Made by a program: the position numbers and the translations under genes. This document shows positions 53,380 to 63,092 of a stretch of DNA of 64,000 nt, one piece after another (the stretch's first letter is position 1; the number at the start of each line of letters is the position of its first letter). The notes under the pieces were generated by a model. It had not been told where the DNA came from. It made no database searches and saw only the letters and a list, made by a program, of their open reading frames with translations. The DNA comes from G020354785 sp964521285 (GTDB taxonomy: Bacteria > Bacteroidota > Bacteroidia > Bacteroidales > UBA10428): positions 62,001 through 126,000 of the forward strand of contig CAZFQS010000004.1 of assembly GCA_964521285.1 (NCBI GenBank), read 5' to 3'.

Positions 53380-56109
53380 TTATTCAATTATTATCTTTTT
53401 AATAATCTTCCTTTCATCAATTGATATTTGCAGATAATACATACCGGCAGGATGCTCGCTTAAATCAAAACTGGTTATATAAAAGCCTGAATAGTTTTTT
53501 AATTCTTTCCTGGTTATTTCCTTTCCCAGATTATTTAATATTTTAATTTCTACATATTGCTTTTGCATTATATTCATTTCAATATTAAAAAGACCTTTAG
53601 CAGGATTGGGGTATATCTTTATGTCACTATCCACATTATTTAAAGTCTCTGAAGAGGCAGGATAATCAAATTCCATCCAGTTTAAATTAAACTGCGGTTG
53701 AGTAATTAATAATCTGAGAGTATAGATTCCTTCCGGCAGAAGAACGGATTTACTTACTGTCACCCAGTTTTGCCATCCGCCTGTTACACTAAAACTTGCA
53801 GTATGTAATGTAGTAATCAGGCCTGAACTGTCAATGATCTGCAACTTTAATTGTCCGTTATTTTCAAGGGAAGCTATCCGGTAATCAACCACATAAGAAC
53901 CACCAGCGGCAACATTTATATAATAATCCATATAATCCCCTATATCTGTATAACCAATATTCAATCCACCTCCAATATCAGTTGTTGTTTCTGTGCTTAT
54001 GCCGCTTTGAAAGAAGTAATCCTCCGCCTCGATTTTGCCAGGAATATTATGTATAACCGGGAGCATATTTAAAACATCTTTCATGGTAAATGCTGACAAT
54101 ACAATACCATCCATTGCTAATATCTGACTGCCCGTATAAGTTACCTTTATTTCAGATTTATGGTCCATTTGCTCATCTATGGTTATAATAATAATTCGCG
54201 AACTGTTTTGGGCAAGTGAAATTTTATTGATAGTAAGCGGACTACCATTAACATATACTATAAAATATGACAGTACTTCCGGGATAGGTGATTGAATCGG
54301 TTTATTCAGTGTAATTTCTATAGTTGTGTTGTTTTGTGTCCTTCCGGAAATAAAAGTTGTTTCCAGGTCAGTTGTTGTGCCAACAATGGAAAATTCCATG
54401 CTATTCAGATTATAACCTCCCTTATCAGCAAAAAATTTCAGTTTGTGGATGCCGCTATCAAGAACAACATCAAGGATTGTCAGATCCTGCCAGTTTTGCC
54501 AGGCACCTGTAACTGGTACAGATACTGAAGCACATATATCTGCACCATCCTGCAACAAATGAAAGAAACCCCCGGAAGTTTCCGAAGCAACTCTTACATT
54601 GACATCATAAACAGCTGTACTTGCAATGTTTACTTCATATTGCATCCACTCATTATCAGATATCCATCCTACATTATGGCCATTACTGTTCACTTCATCT
54701 TCACATGCTTCTATATCAACACCATCATTCCGGTATGCCCAGCCACTGTTCCAGGCAGTATAAGAACCGGTGGAACTATGATATGTGGCAATATCCTCGT
54801 CAAAATATGCCTCTCCGTTCGGCCCGAGATCATAATCTGTTGAGTATATAATACCGGGTATAGCATTATTTTTAAAAGCTATGGTCACATTTGAGTTAAT
54901 CTGCCTGAACATGGCATCAATAACATCTCTGTGAATTATACAATGTTCCAGTTTTAGTTTTTCCGTTATTTCCATTAAAATCTTCCTGGCAGTATCAACA
55001 GGTGGTTGTTGACCCTGACCATTCCAATAATCGAGCAGAGACTGGTAGCCATCGGTCATTTCAACAGATACAGGACCCGAAATGGAGCTAATTTTTTTCC
55101 ATGGCCACCAGGCCCAGCCTATATTATTATTTTCTAGAAGGGAAATTGCATCTCTGAACCATGTATTTGAGTTTTCACCACTTTCTCCCAGCCAAATAGG
55201 AACATTGTTATTATATCCCAGATCAATCATCCACTGAATAGAGGCAATGTCATTATAATTCCAGTACTTATGCGGACTATAAACCATATTATCATCCCAG
55301 GGTGAAGAAAGATTTGCAAAATCATTTGCAAACCAGTTACCTTCAATAATAACTATATGATTTGTATCTGCTGTTCTTATACTGTCTGTAATTTCCTTAT
55401 ATAATTGCCATAACAATGTATTGCCAGTCAGTTCCCAGTTAGGTTCATTGATCAGATCATAACCCCCTATCCATGGTTCGTCAGCATATCTTTCTGCCAG
55501 TTTTTTCCAGAGTGCCACTGTTTTATCGCGGTTTGCCTTGCTTTGCCACAATGAAGGATATTCAGGATTATAATCCGAAATTGCAGCCTCATGGCCTTGT
55601 CCGCCAGGAGCTGCATGCAAATCAAGAATCAGATATATTTCGTTTTGTTTACACCATGAAAGCAAGCTGTCAGTTAATTCATAACCTTTTGTAAGCCATG
55701 TGTTTTCACCAGGAACTGGCTCCTCCTGAATCGGCAAAGTGAATAAATTATAGTGCATGGCTAACCTTACGGAATTAAAACCCCAGGCTTTCATTGAGTC
55801 AATATCTGCTTTCCTTATGTGGTTTGCCAGCCATGCATCATAAAAGGTATCCGTATTTGCAGAGCCAATCAGTTCTTGGATTTTTTCTCTTATTTCATGC
55901 TGTGCATTTGCAAAATCAGAAGTTTGAAGCATGTATCCTTCCTGAAGCATCCACCCTCCCAGTCCGATTCCCCTTAGCAAAACAGTATCTCCGTCTCCGT
56001 TAACGATTTGTAATCCATTTGTATGCAGAAATCCCTGGCCGCTTAATTTTATAAATAAGGCAATTAATAATATTATTGTCAGAGTTGTTTTCTTAATATA
56101 CATTATCAT
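53380..56109 (-). CDS. GH5 endoglycanase with two CBM6-like modules and T9SS C-terminal domain
   Basis: The 909-residue modular secreted enzyme has a signal peptide (IALFIKLSGQ); a start three codons inward at 56103 is possible. The GH5 domain (about 25-370) begins LRGIGLGGWMLQEGYML, with acid/base Glu222 (GYDLINEPNW) and nucleophile Glu309 (PIWLGESGEN). A CBM6-like module (about 420-570) has WAYRNDGVDIEACEDE. A SwmB-like Ig domain (about 575-675), a second CBM6-like module (about 685-810; IPGKIEAEDYFFQSGIS) and a T9SS domain (about 830-909; IKIYPNPAKGLFNIEMN) follow. It should attack beta-1,4-glucan, mannan or xyloglucan at the surface. It is divergent from PL1. Confidence 0.92.
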   Translation of the reverse strand: MIMYIKKTTLTIILLIALFIKLSGQGFLHTNGLQIVNGDGDTVLLRGIGLGGWMLQEGYMLQTSDFANAQHEIREKIQELIGSANTDTFYDAWLANHIRKADIDSMKAWGFNSVRLAMHYNLFTLPIQEEPVPGENTWLTKGYELTDSLLSWCKQNEIYLILDLHAAPGGQGHEAAISDYNPEYPSLWQSKANRDKTVALWKKLAERYADEPWIGGYDLINEPNWELTGNTLLWQLYKEITDSIRTADTNHIVIIEGNWFANDFANLSSPWDDNMVYSPHKYWNYNDIASIQWMIDLGYNNNVPIWLGESGENSNTWFRDAISLLENNNIGWAWWPWKKISSISGPVSVEMTDGYQSLLDYWNGQGQQPPVDTARKILMEITEKLKLEHCIIHRDVIDAMFRQINSNVTIAFKNNAIPGIIYSTDYDLGPNGEAYFDEDIATYHSSTGSYTAWNSGWAYRNDGVDIEACEDEVNSNGHNVGWISDNEWMQYEVNIASTAVYDVNVRVASETSGGFFHLLQDGADICASVSVPVTGAWQNWQDLTILDVVLDSGIHKLKFFADKGGYNLNSMEFSIVGTTTDLETTFISGRTQNNTTIEITLNKPIQSPIPEVLSYFIVYVNGSPLTINKISLAQNSSRIIIITIDEQMDHKSEIKVTYTGSQILAMDGIVLSAFTMKDVLNMLPVIHNIPGKIEAEDYFFQSGISTETTTDIGGGLNIGYTDIGDYMDYYINVAAGGSYVVDYRIASLENNGQLKLQIIDSSGLITTLHTASFSVTGGWQNWVTVSKSVLLPEGIYTLRLLITQPQFNLNWMEFDYPASSETLNNVDSDIKIYPNPAKGLFNIEMNIMQKQYVEIKILNNLGKEITRKELKNYSGFYITSFDLSEHPAGMYYLQISIDERKIIKKIIIE

Positions 56110-56241
56110 TATTTTTCAAATATGCCGGAGTATGAAAAAACCTAATGTAATCATAATTAAATGAAATTTCACCTATTGAATAGTATTTTTGTTTTTTTTC
56201 AATATCTTTCAATAATTCTTTAATATTAATAAATATTTGTT

Positions 56242-57549
56242 ATGAAAGGAAAATTAAAATTTCAGATTTCACTTTTATTCATCTCTCTGTTAGCCTTAAT
56301 AAATAATCATTTATTTTCAACAAATTATGACATAAAAGCAACTGAAAATGATACATTAAACATGTTTGCTTTAATAGGATTCGCTACTGTAGATTATGAA
56401 ATAACCGGCGGAAAAGGAGGAGACACAGTAATAGTATCTGATTATTCGCAGTTAACCAATTATGCCAGCGCAAATGATCCTTATATCATTAAAATAGAAG
56501 GGACTATTACAAGTTCCGGAATGATTGGCATAAGCGGGAACAAGACAATTGTCGGTATAGGGCAATCAGCATTAATCAGTGGTTTTGGTTTTAATATCAG
56601 TGATGTAAGCAATGTTATAGTCAGGAACCTCTCCTTCACAGGTGCAAGTGATGATGCGATAAATATTCAGACATCCGAATATGTATGGGTTGACCACTGT
56701 AATTTCTCAGATGCATATGATGGCCTTGTTGATATTAAAAGGGCCGCCAACTACATTACTGTTTCCTGGAATAAGTTTTCTAACCATACCAAGACCTGCC
56801 TGTTAGGGCACAGCAACGATAATGCCTCCCAGGATGTTGGTAAATTAAAGGTCACATACCACCACAACTGGTTTAAGGGAACAGACCAGCGGCATCCGAG
56901 GGTTAGATTCGGAGAATGCCATGTATTTAACAATTATTATAGTGATATAGGAACATATGGAATAGCATCCACTTGTGAAGCCCAGGTCCTTGTTGAAAGC
57001 AATTACTTTAAAAATGTCGAATACCCGGCTGTTACCGGCGGTTTAGGTATTGAATCGCCACCCGGCTATATTAATAATAAGAACAACTATTTTGAGAATA
57101 GCGGCTCTCCCACAGAATCAGGAACTGTTTTTGATCCCAAAGATTATTATGAATATATACCTGACAGTGCAAAAGATATTGACAGTGTAGTAACAGCTTA
57201 TGCCGGTGCAGGAATTCTTGATGATCCTCTGGAATTTATCATCTTTACCATTCCGACAAATGTAAACCGCAGACTGAATTTAAACTCAGGGAAATCACTA
57301 TTGCTAAATATTTATCCCAATCCTTTAACCATCAATTCAACAATAAGCTTTTGTTTACCTGAAAGCAACCATGCCAGTCTCAGTTTATATAATTTAACAG
57401 GTAAAAAAGTAAAAATATTAGCTGATGATTATTACAGGAGTGGTGTTAATTATATACATTTCCAAAAAGAAGGTTTAGAGACCGGAATTTATTTATTAAA
57501 GCTTGAATCAGGAAGATTTACAGAAACAATTAAACTGGTTGTTGAATAA
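56242..57549 (+). CDS. PL1 family pectate lyase with T9SS C-terminal domain
   Basis: The 435-residue protein has a signal peptide (LISLLALINNHLFS). The parallel beta-helix shows NKTIVGIGQSALISGFGFNI, EYVWVDHCNFSDAYDGLVDI and VTYHHNWFKGTDQRHPRVRF, where Arg217 and Arg222 form the R-x-P-x-x-R motif with the catalytic arginine. CHVFNNYYSDIGTYGIAS is also typical. The last ~80 residues (LLNIYPNPLTINSTISFCLP, GIYLLKLESG) are a T9SS sorting domain. It cleaves polygalacturonate by beta-elimination, giving unsaturated products that the GH105 at 14011 could finish. A -7-like TATTTTTG lies at 56184-56191. Confidence 0.94.
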   Translation: MKGKLKFQISLLFISLLALINNHLFSTNYDIKATENDTLNMFALIGFATVDYEITGGKGGDTVIVSDYSQLTNYASANDPYIIKIEGTITSSGMIGISGNKTIVGIGQSALISGFGFNISDVSNVIVRNLSFTGASDDAINIQTSEYVWVDHCNFSDAYDGLVDIKRAANYITVSWNKFSNHTKTCLLGHSNDNASQDVGKLKVTYHHNWFKGTDQRHPRVRFGECHVFNNYYSDIGTYGIASTCEAQVLVESNYFKNVEYPAVTGGLGIESPPGYINNKNNYFENSGSPTESGTVFDPKDYYEYIPDSAKDIDSVVTAYAGAGILDDPLEFIIFTIPTNVNRRLNLNSGKSLLLNIYPNPLTINSTISFCLPESNHASLSLYNLTGKKVKILADDYYRSGVNYIHFQKEGLETGIYLLKLESGRFTETIKLVVE

Positions 57550-57553
57550 TAAT

Positions 57554-57565
57554 TAATCCGGATTA
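57554..57565. repeat. 12-bp perfect palindrome TAATCCGGATTA
   Basis: This self-complementary site lies in the 79-base gap between the PL1 stop and the next ATG. It could be an operator or chance; only one copy was noticed. Confidence 0.3.
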
Positions 57566-57628
57566 GAACTCATATGAACCTTATTCAGAAAGATTTTATT
57601 TACTAACTGATAAATAAATATAATCTAT

Positions 57629-60600
57629 ATGAATCACATAAATAGTAATTATATTCAGCGAAAAAATAAAACAGAAAGCCTGTTTTTACAACATGGTAAA
57701 TACTTAATTTTCATTTTAACCTTATTAAGTATCTTTTTTATCCTGACATTGATACCCGGATTTATATTCATGTCCGATATCAACGCACAGGAATATACAC
57801 GTGGCGTGGGTATATACCCTGGGAAAACGAGAGAAGATTTCTCCCCTGTTATGAATATTGATGACAGTACATACCGCAACCTGGCCTTGCGAAGGGCAGC
57901 CTGGCATTCAAGCAGTATGAATTATAACCTTACAGCACAGCTTGTAACAGATGGCATTATTGACACAATACTCCCTGGCCGGGTTTTAACTTCTTCCAGC
58001 CAGCACGGCAGACTAAAGAAAAACGAAAACGAATGGATACTGGATCGTCATCCTTTCACAATTGTTAAACTGGATGGCCCCGGCTGCTGGATACAGGTTG
58101 AAACAGCAGACTACACAAATGTTATATGGGTCGACAGTATAAATGTATCCGGCACTTTATGGATTGATGACAGGGAGCCAGAAGGATGGGATTGCAGAGT
58201 ATCGGGTTCAGAGGATGGAATATCATGGAAAGAGCTGGGATATTTGAATGATTCAGGTTTTCCCGGTGACACTCTGCCTTTGCCATTGCAAAGATGGAAT
58301 CCTCCAAATCTCAGACTAATTAGCTTTCCTTTCGGTCTTGAAACAACCTGTTCTTACAGATTTTATCGCATTGAGCTTAATGCTCCCAACGTTACTAGCT
58401 GGGCTATTGGTGAATTTGCACTGTTTAAAAATGGTAAACGCACTGAGATTGGCGGTCCCTATCATTTTACCAGTGCATGGATGAGCGAGGGTAATGAGCA
58501 AGAATGGGTATATGTTGATCTTGGTGCATCATGCCTGTTTGATAGTATAGTGCTTCATTGGATCAGGAGTGCTGCCACAGGCACCGTACAGGTGTCGGAT
58601 GATGCTGTGAGCTGGAAAGATGTTACGGCTTTACCTGCAGGTCATGGATTAAAGGATTACTTAACACCGGACCAGCCGGCAAGTGGAAGATATGTGCGTG
58701 TACTTATGGAACGGCCAGTTTCAGCCGAAGGATATATACTCAGTGAAATGGAAGTTTACGGAACTGGTGGTCCGGTTCCTCTACCCTGTTCTCCACCTTC
58801 TGTTGATGATGAAGGACGAATGGATATGGCAGGGGGTAGATGGCGCCTGCAGCGTGAGTCACTCGTTGATGGTAACGGAAAGATCCTGTCACAGTGCGGA
58901 TTTGATGACAGCAACTGGCTGGAAGCCACTGTGCCTGCTACAGTGCTTGTAAGCTACCTTAATGCCGGAGCAATACCTGATCCTAACTTCGTAGATAACC
59001 AGCTGATGATCTCGGAATCATTTTTTTATTCCGACTTCTGGTACAGGACCGAGTTCATTGCACCTGAATCCTATGAAGGCAGACATGTGTACATCAACTT
59101 CGACGGTATAAACTGGAAAGCAGAAGTTTTTCTTAATGGCCGGAGACTTGGCCGTATTGAAGGAGCATTTAAACGGGGACGGTTTGATGTAACAGATATT
59201 ATTATTCCTGGTAAAAAGAATGCCCTTGCAGTTCTTATTGAAAAAAATGCAACGCCTGGTTTTGTAAAAGAGCAAACGATTGTGAGTCCGGATAAGAACG
59301 GCGGTGAGCTGGGTGCAGATAACCCTACATTCCATGCATCGGTGGGCTGGGACTGGATCCCTACTATAAGGGGGCGAAATACAGGTATATGGAACGATGT
59401 TTACCTCACAGCCAGCGGACCTGTAACTATTGAAAATCCATTTGTCAGTACTGACCTGCCTCTCCCGGACACAACCACGGCAGAAATAAGCATAGAAATG
59501 TCTCTTTGCAATAACGATAAAGAGAGTGTAACAGGTATACTGCATGGAACATTTGGTGATATATCATTCGAACAGACTGTAGCATTAAAAGCATTGGAGA
59601 TCAGGAAGATTAAGCTGGATCCATCTGCACATAAGTCATTACAACTACAAAATCCAAAGCTATGGTGGCCCAAAGGCTATGGTATGCCCAATCTGTACAG
59701 GGTGAAACTTGAATTTATTACCGGTGACAATCAGGTATCGGATTCAAAGTCTTTTCTGGCAGGCGTAAGAGAGCTAACCTACAGTGAAGAGGGAGACATA
59801 CTTAAGATATGGATCAATGGCAGGCGATTTATAGGTCGCGGAGGGAACTGGGGTTTTTCCGAATCAATGCTGCGCTACCGTGCGCGCGAATATGATATTG
59901 CTATTAGTTACCACAGCGACATGAACTTCACAATGATCCGAAACTGGGTAGGGCAAACCGGCGATGATGAGTTTTTTGAAGCATGTGACAGGTATGGTAT
60001 AATGGTGTGGCAGGACTTCTGGCTTGCAAATCCCTTTGACGGACCGGACCCCGATAATAACGAAATGTTCCTGGATAATGTAAAGGACTTTGTAATGCGA
60101 ATTCGCAACCACCCTTCCATTGCACTTTATTGCGGACGGAATGAAGGTAATCCGCCTGAGGTATTGGATAAAAAAATAAGGAAAATATTACCGGATATGC
60201 ATCCTGGAGTGCATTATATCTCCAACTCGGCATGGGGTGTTGTAAGCGGAGGTGGCCCTTACCGCGCCATGCCACTAAAATTTTATTTTGAAAAACGGGC
60301 AACAGAGAAACTTCATAGTGAGATGGGTATGCCAAACATTGTGAACTATGAAAGCCTGCAAAAAATGATGCCGGAATCTGCGATGTGGCCCCAGGGACAT
60401 ATGTGGGGATTACACGATTTTTGCCTTGAAGGTGCCCAGGGCGGCTCTTCATTTATCAGTATGCTGGAAGAGAGTTTTGGTGCTGTTGACAATGTAAGGG
60501 ACTGGCTTACCATGGCGCAGTGGATAAACTACCAGGGCTACCGTGCAATGTTTGAAGCCCAGGGAAAGAACAGGATGGGCCTCCTTCTATGGATGAGCCA

Positions 60601-61279
60601 CCCTGCATGGCCTTCCATGGTCTGGCAAACATATGACTACTTTTTTGAGCCTACAGCAGCATATTTCGGGTGCAAAAAAGCTTCTGAGCCACTTCATATT
60701 CAATGGAATCCTGTAACTGACAGTATAGAAGTAATAAACTATAGTGTACAAAATGGTTCCGGACTGACAGCCGGTATTCAACTGCTGAACATGGACGGTA
60801 CAGTCAAATGGGAGAAAAATATATCACTCGATTGTCCTGAAGATAGCAGAGTAACTTGCTTCGGCATAGATTACCCTCAGGGACTTTCAAGTGTGTATTT
60901 TCTCAGGCTAAAACTTTTGAAGGGCAATGAAACAGTTTCTGAAAACTTTTACTGGCGCGGACTCGAACAAGGAAATTACAAAGCTCTGCGCAAACTGCCA
61001 AAGGTGACCCTGGAAACAGAAACAAAGACAGAACTTGTTGACAGCCGCTGGCATCTGACAACCACCCTAACTAACAAAACAAAAAATCCCGCTCTTATGG
61101 TAAGGCTTAAAGTGGTCAGGGAAAAAAGCAGAGATCTAATCCTGCCTGTTCTGTATAGCGATAACTTTATCTCACTGATGCCAGGTGAACAACAAACCGT
61201 AACCATGGAGCTCGAACATGCCGACACCCGCGGTGAAAAACCATCTGTGATAATCGAAGGTTTAAATATAACCAGGTAA
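57629..61279 (+). CDS. Very large GH2 family enzyme with tandem F5/8-type C-like domains
   Basis: The 1,216-residue protein has a signal sequence with an unusually long start (helix about 29-50, cleavage near INAQ). Two discoidin/F5-8 type C-like modules follow (about 75-240 and 260-375; ALRRAAWHSSSMNYN, VYVDLGASCLFDSIVLHWIR, RYVRVLMERPVSAEGYILSE). The GH2 unit begins near 395 with the sugar-binding domain (HVYINFDGINWKAEVFLNGR). The barrel carries acid/base Glu839 (YCGRNEGNPPE) and nucleophile Glu898 (KLHSEMGMPN). C-terminal Ig-like domains close it. The pattern is nearest to beta-mannosidase/exo-glucosaminidase GH2 enzymes. The NagZ-like GH3 starts 11 bases later, so both are co-transcribed. 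Confidence 0.9.
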   Translation: MNHINSNYIQRKNKTESLFLQHGKYLIFILTLLSIFFILTLIPGFIFMSDINAQEYTRGVGIYPGKTREDFSPVMNIDDSTYRNLALRRAAWHSSSMNYNLTAQLVTDGIIDTILPGRVLTSSSQHGRLKKNENEWILDRHPFTIVKLDGPGCWIQVETADYTNVIWVDSINVSGTLWIDDREPEGWDCRVSGSEDGISWKELGYLNDSGFPGDTLPLPLQRWNPPNLRLISFPFGLETTCSYRFYRIELNAPNVTSWAIGEFALFKNGKRTEIGGPYHFTSAWMSEGNEQEWVYVDLGASCLFDSIVLHWIRSAATGTVQVSDDAVSWKDVTALPAGHGLKDYLTPDQPASGRYVRVLMERPVSAEGYILSEMEVYGTGGPVPLPCSPPSVDDEGRMDMAGGRWRLQRESLVDGNGKILSQCGFDDSNWLEATVPATVLVSYLNAGAIPDPNFVDNQLMISESFFYSDFWYRTEFIAPESYEGRHVYINFDGINWKAEVFLNGRRLGRIEGAFKRGRFDVTDIIIPGKKNALAVLIEKNATPGFVKEQTIVSPDKNGGELGADNPTFHASVGWDWIPTIRGRNTGIWNDVYLTASGPVTIENPFVSTDLPLPDTTTAEISIEMSLCNNDKESVTGILHGTFGDISFEQTVALKALEIRKIKLDPSAHKSLQLQNPKLWWPKGYGMPNLYRVKLEFITGDNQVSDSKSFLAGVRELTYSEEGDILKIWINGRRFIGRGGNWGFSESMLRYRAREYDIAISYHSDMNFTMIRNWVGQTGDDEFFEACDRYGIMVWQDFWLANPFDGPDPDNNEMFLDNVKDFVMRIRNHPSIALYCGRNEGNPPEVLDKKIRKILPDMHPGVHYISNSAWGVVSGGGPYRAMPLKFYFEKRATEKLHSEMGMPNIVNYESLQKMMPESAMWPQGHMWGLHDFCLEGAQGGSSFISMLEESFGAVDNVRDWLTMAQWINYQGYRAMFEAQGKNRMGLLLWMSHPAWPSMVWQTYDYFFEPTAAYFGCKKASEPLHIQWNPVTDSIEVINYSVQNGSGLTAGIQLLNMDGTVKWEKNISLDCPEDSRVTCFGIDYPQGLSSVYFLRLKLLKGNETVSENFYWRGLEQGNYKALRKLPKVTLETETKTELVDSRWHLTTTLTNKTKNPALMVRLKVVREKSRDLILPVLYSDNFISLMPGEQQTVTMELEHADTRGEKPSVIIEGLNITR

Positions 61280-61290
61280 CATTAAGGAAT

Positions 61291-63057
61291 ATGAAAGGAA
61301 GAAACGTCCTTAGGCTGTTGTTGTCTTTATCTGTGTTCAGTCTGTGCACTATCTCATGTGGAAAGAAACAAAAAACGCCTGTTCCTGATTCAGGCAGTGT
61401 ACATTTCGGATTTATGCCTGAAGATACTACCTGGAAAACATTAACGCTAAGAGAAAAAATTGGACAGACCATGATTATTATATCAAAGTTTTATGATTAT
61501 GAAAAATTTGAAGGCGGTAATCTGGATACTTTTTTCAGGAGATACCCTGTGGGTGGTTTTTTCATGGCTGACTGGTATTATTTTTACTTTGCCCCAAAAG
61601 ACTCAACAATGGCTTATTACATGAAGGAAAGTATTAAAAAATACTCGGAGAACTCAAAATACCCATTAATTTTCATGGAGGATTATGAAAGGGGACTGGG
61701 TGAAAAATTTCCTTCATATACTCATATGCCCGTAGAAATGACTCTGGGCGCTGCAAATTCGGAACAACTGGCTTATAATTACGGTAAATCAATTGCTATG
61801 GAAGCAAGGGATTTCGGTATTAACTGGCTGTTACATCCGGTAGCGGACCTTAACATGAATCCCTTACACTCCCTGATCAATGAAAGGGCTGTATCGGATA
61901 ATCCTGAAATTGCCATACCCTTGCTGAAAAAACAAATTGACGGTATGCACAGCCAGAATATTATTTCCACTATCAAACATTTTCCCGGTGATGGCTCAAC
62001 TATACGTGACCAGCATTTGGTGACTGCTTCAAATACACTTGGCTGGAAACAGTGGAAGCGAACATTCGGCAGGGTGTTTCAAACACTTATTAATCATGGT
62101 GCACCTTCTGTAATGATAGGACATCTTACTTTTCCTGCCTATCAAAAAGAAAAACAAAACAACAGTCTTCTGCCTGCGAGTTTATCCGGGGAAATTATTG
62201 TAAAATTATTAAAACAGGAAATGGATTTTAAGGGTGTTGTGATTTCCGATGCTCTTAATATGGGAGGTGTAACAGGTTACTATCCGAACGAGCTGGAAAC
62301 TTCCATTGCCTCCTTTAAGGCAGGTGTTGATATGATGTTGTGGCCTGAGCTGGCGTTTATGGATACACTGGAAGCAAGAATTTTAAGGAATGAGATATCA
62401 ATGGAAAGGCTTGATGATGCAGTTGAAAGAATCTGGGCAATAAAGGAAAGAATCGGACTGCTGGAAGATGAACACTTGATTTTTAATAAACTTACAAATG
62501 CTGATAAAGCCTTTATTGATAAAACTGCAAGGGATATTGCAGAAAATTCCGTTACCCTCATAAGAGGAAATAATGAGTCACTACCCCTTGATACCAGCGA
62601 AGTAAGAAATATCTTACTGGTAAATGTTAGTGAGATTGATAAATCAAAAATATTTCTGCACACTAAAAAACTTTTGGAAGAAAAAGATTTTAATGTATTT
62701 CTGCGTTACAGCCTGTCATATTTTGACTGGAACTGGCGAATGGACAGCCTTGCCTTCTTCGATAGAATTATTGCGTGTTTCGAGAATAAATATTTTGATC
62801 CGGTCGGTATCCCATTTTTAAAGGGTATTGAAGCCGAATCCGTATGGACTTTTAATATGCTGCCAAAAGAACAAATGATTGCTGTATCTTACAGCAATCC
62901 ATATTATCTTAACTACTACTTTCAACATATTCCGGTACTGATAAATGCATACAGCAGCGATGAATATGTACAGGAGGCAGTCGTGAAGGCACTTACGGGA
63001 GAAATACAATTCAGAGGTTCTTCATCTGTAAAGCTTGAACATGATATCCTGAAATAA
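61291..63057 (+). CDS. GH3 family enzyme, NagZ/beta-N-acetylhexosaminidase-like lipoprotein
   Basis: The 588-residue protein has a lipoprotein signal (FSLCTISCGKKQ). The barrel (about 45-395) shows LREKIGQTMIII, LIFMEDYERGLGEKF, INWLLHPVADLNMNP, TIKHFPGDGSTIRDQH and FKGVVISDALNMGG. Asp320 is the nucleophile. The Asp240-Gln-His242 dyad is the mobile-loop acid/base of the NagZ branch, though the usual KHFPGHG reads KHFPGDG. A C-terminal GH3-type alpha/beta domain is present (about 410-588). It likely cleaves terminal beta-N-acetylhexosamine or glucose from glycans. It follows GH2 in one transcript. Confidence 0.88.
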   Translation: MKGRNVLRLLLSLSVFSLCTISCGKKQKTPVPDSGSVHFGFMPEDTTWKTLTLREKIGQTMIIISKFYDYEKFEGGNLDTFFRRYPVGGFFMADWYYFYFAPKDSTMAYYMKESIKKYSENSKYPLIFMEDYERGLGEKFPSYTHMPVEMTLGAANSEQLAYNYGKSIAMEARDFGINWLLHPVADLNMNPLHSLINERAVSDNPEIAIPLLKKQIDGMHSQNIISTIKHFPGDGSTIRDQHLVTASNTLGWKQWKRTFGRVFQTLINHGAPSVMIGHLTFPAYQKEKQNNSLLPASLSGEIIVKLLKQEMDFKGVVISDALNMGGVTGYYPNELETSIASFKAGVDMMLWPELAFMDTLEARILRNEISMERLDDAVERIWAIKERIGLLEDEHLIFNKLTNADKAFIDKTARDIAENSVTLIRGNNESLPLDTSEVRNILLVNVSEIDKSKIFLHTKKLLEEKDFNVFLRYSLSYFDWNWRMDSLAFFDRIIACFENKYFDPVGIPFLKGIEAESVWTFNMLPKEQMIAVSYSNPYYLNYYFQHIPVLINAYSSDEYVQEAVVKALTGEIQFRGSSSVKLEHDILK

Positions 63058-63092
63058 CCCTTAATCCTTATTCCTTAATTCTTGACCCTTTT

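Noticed and set aside
59018..59545. Reverse-strand 175-codon frame inside the large GH2 gene
   Set aside because: It is antisense to a strongly supported gene with intact catalytic motifs and shows no domain or signal; it is a shadow of codon bias.
59928..60452. Reverse-strand 174-codon frame in the GH2 barrel
   Set aside because: It covers the GH2 catalytic motifs in the other direction and lacks any recognisable feature.
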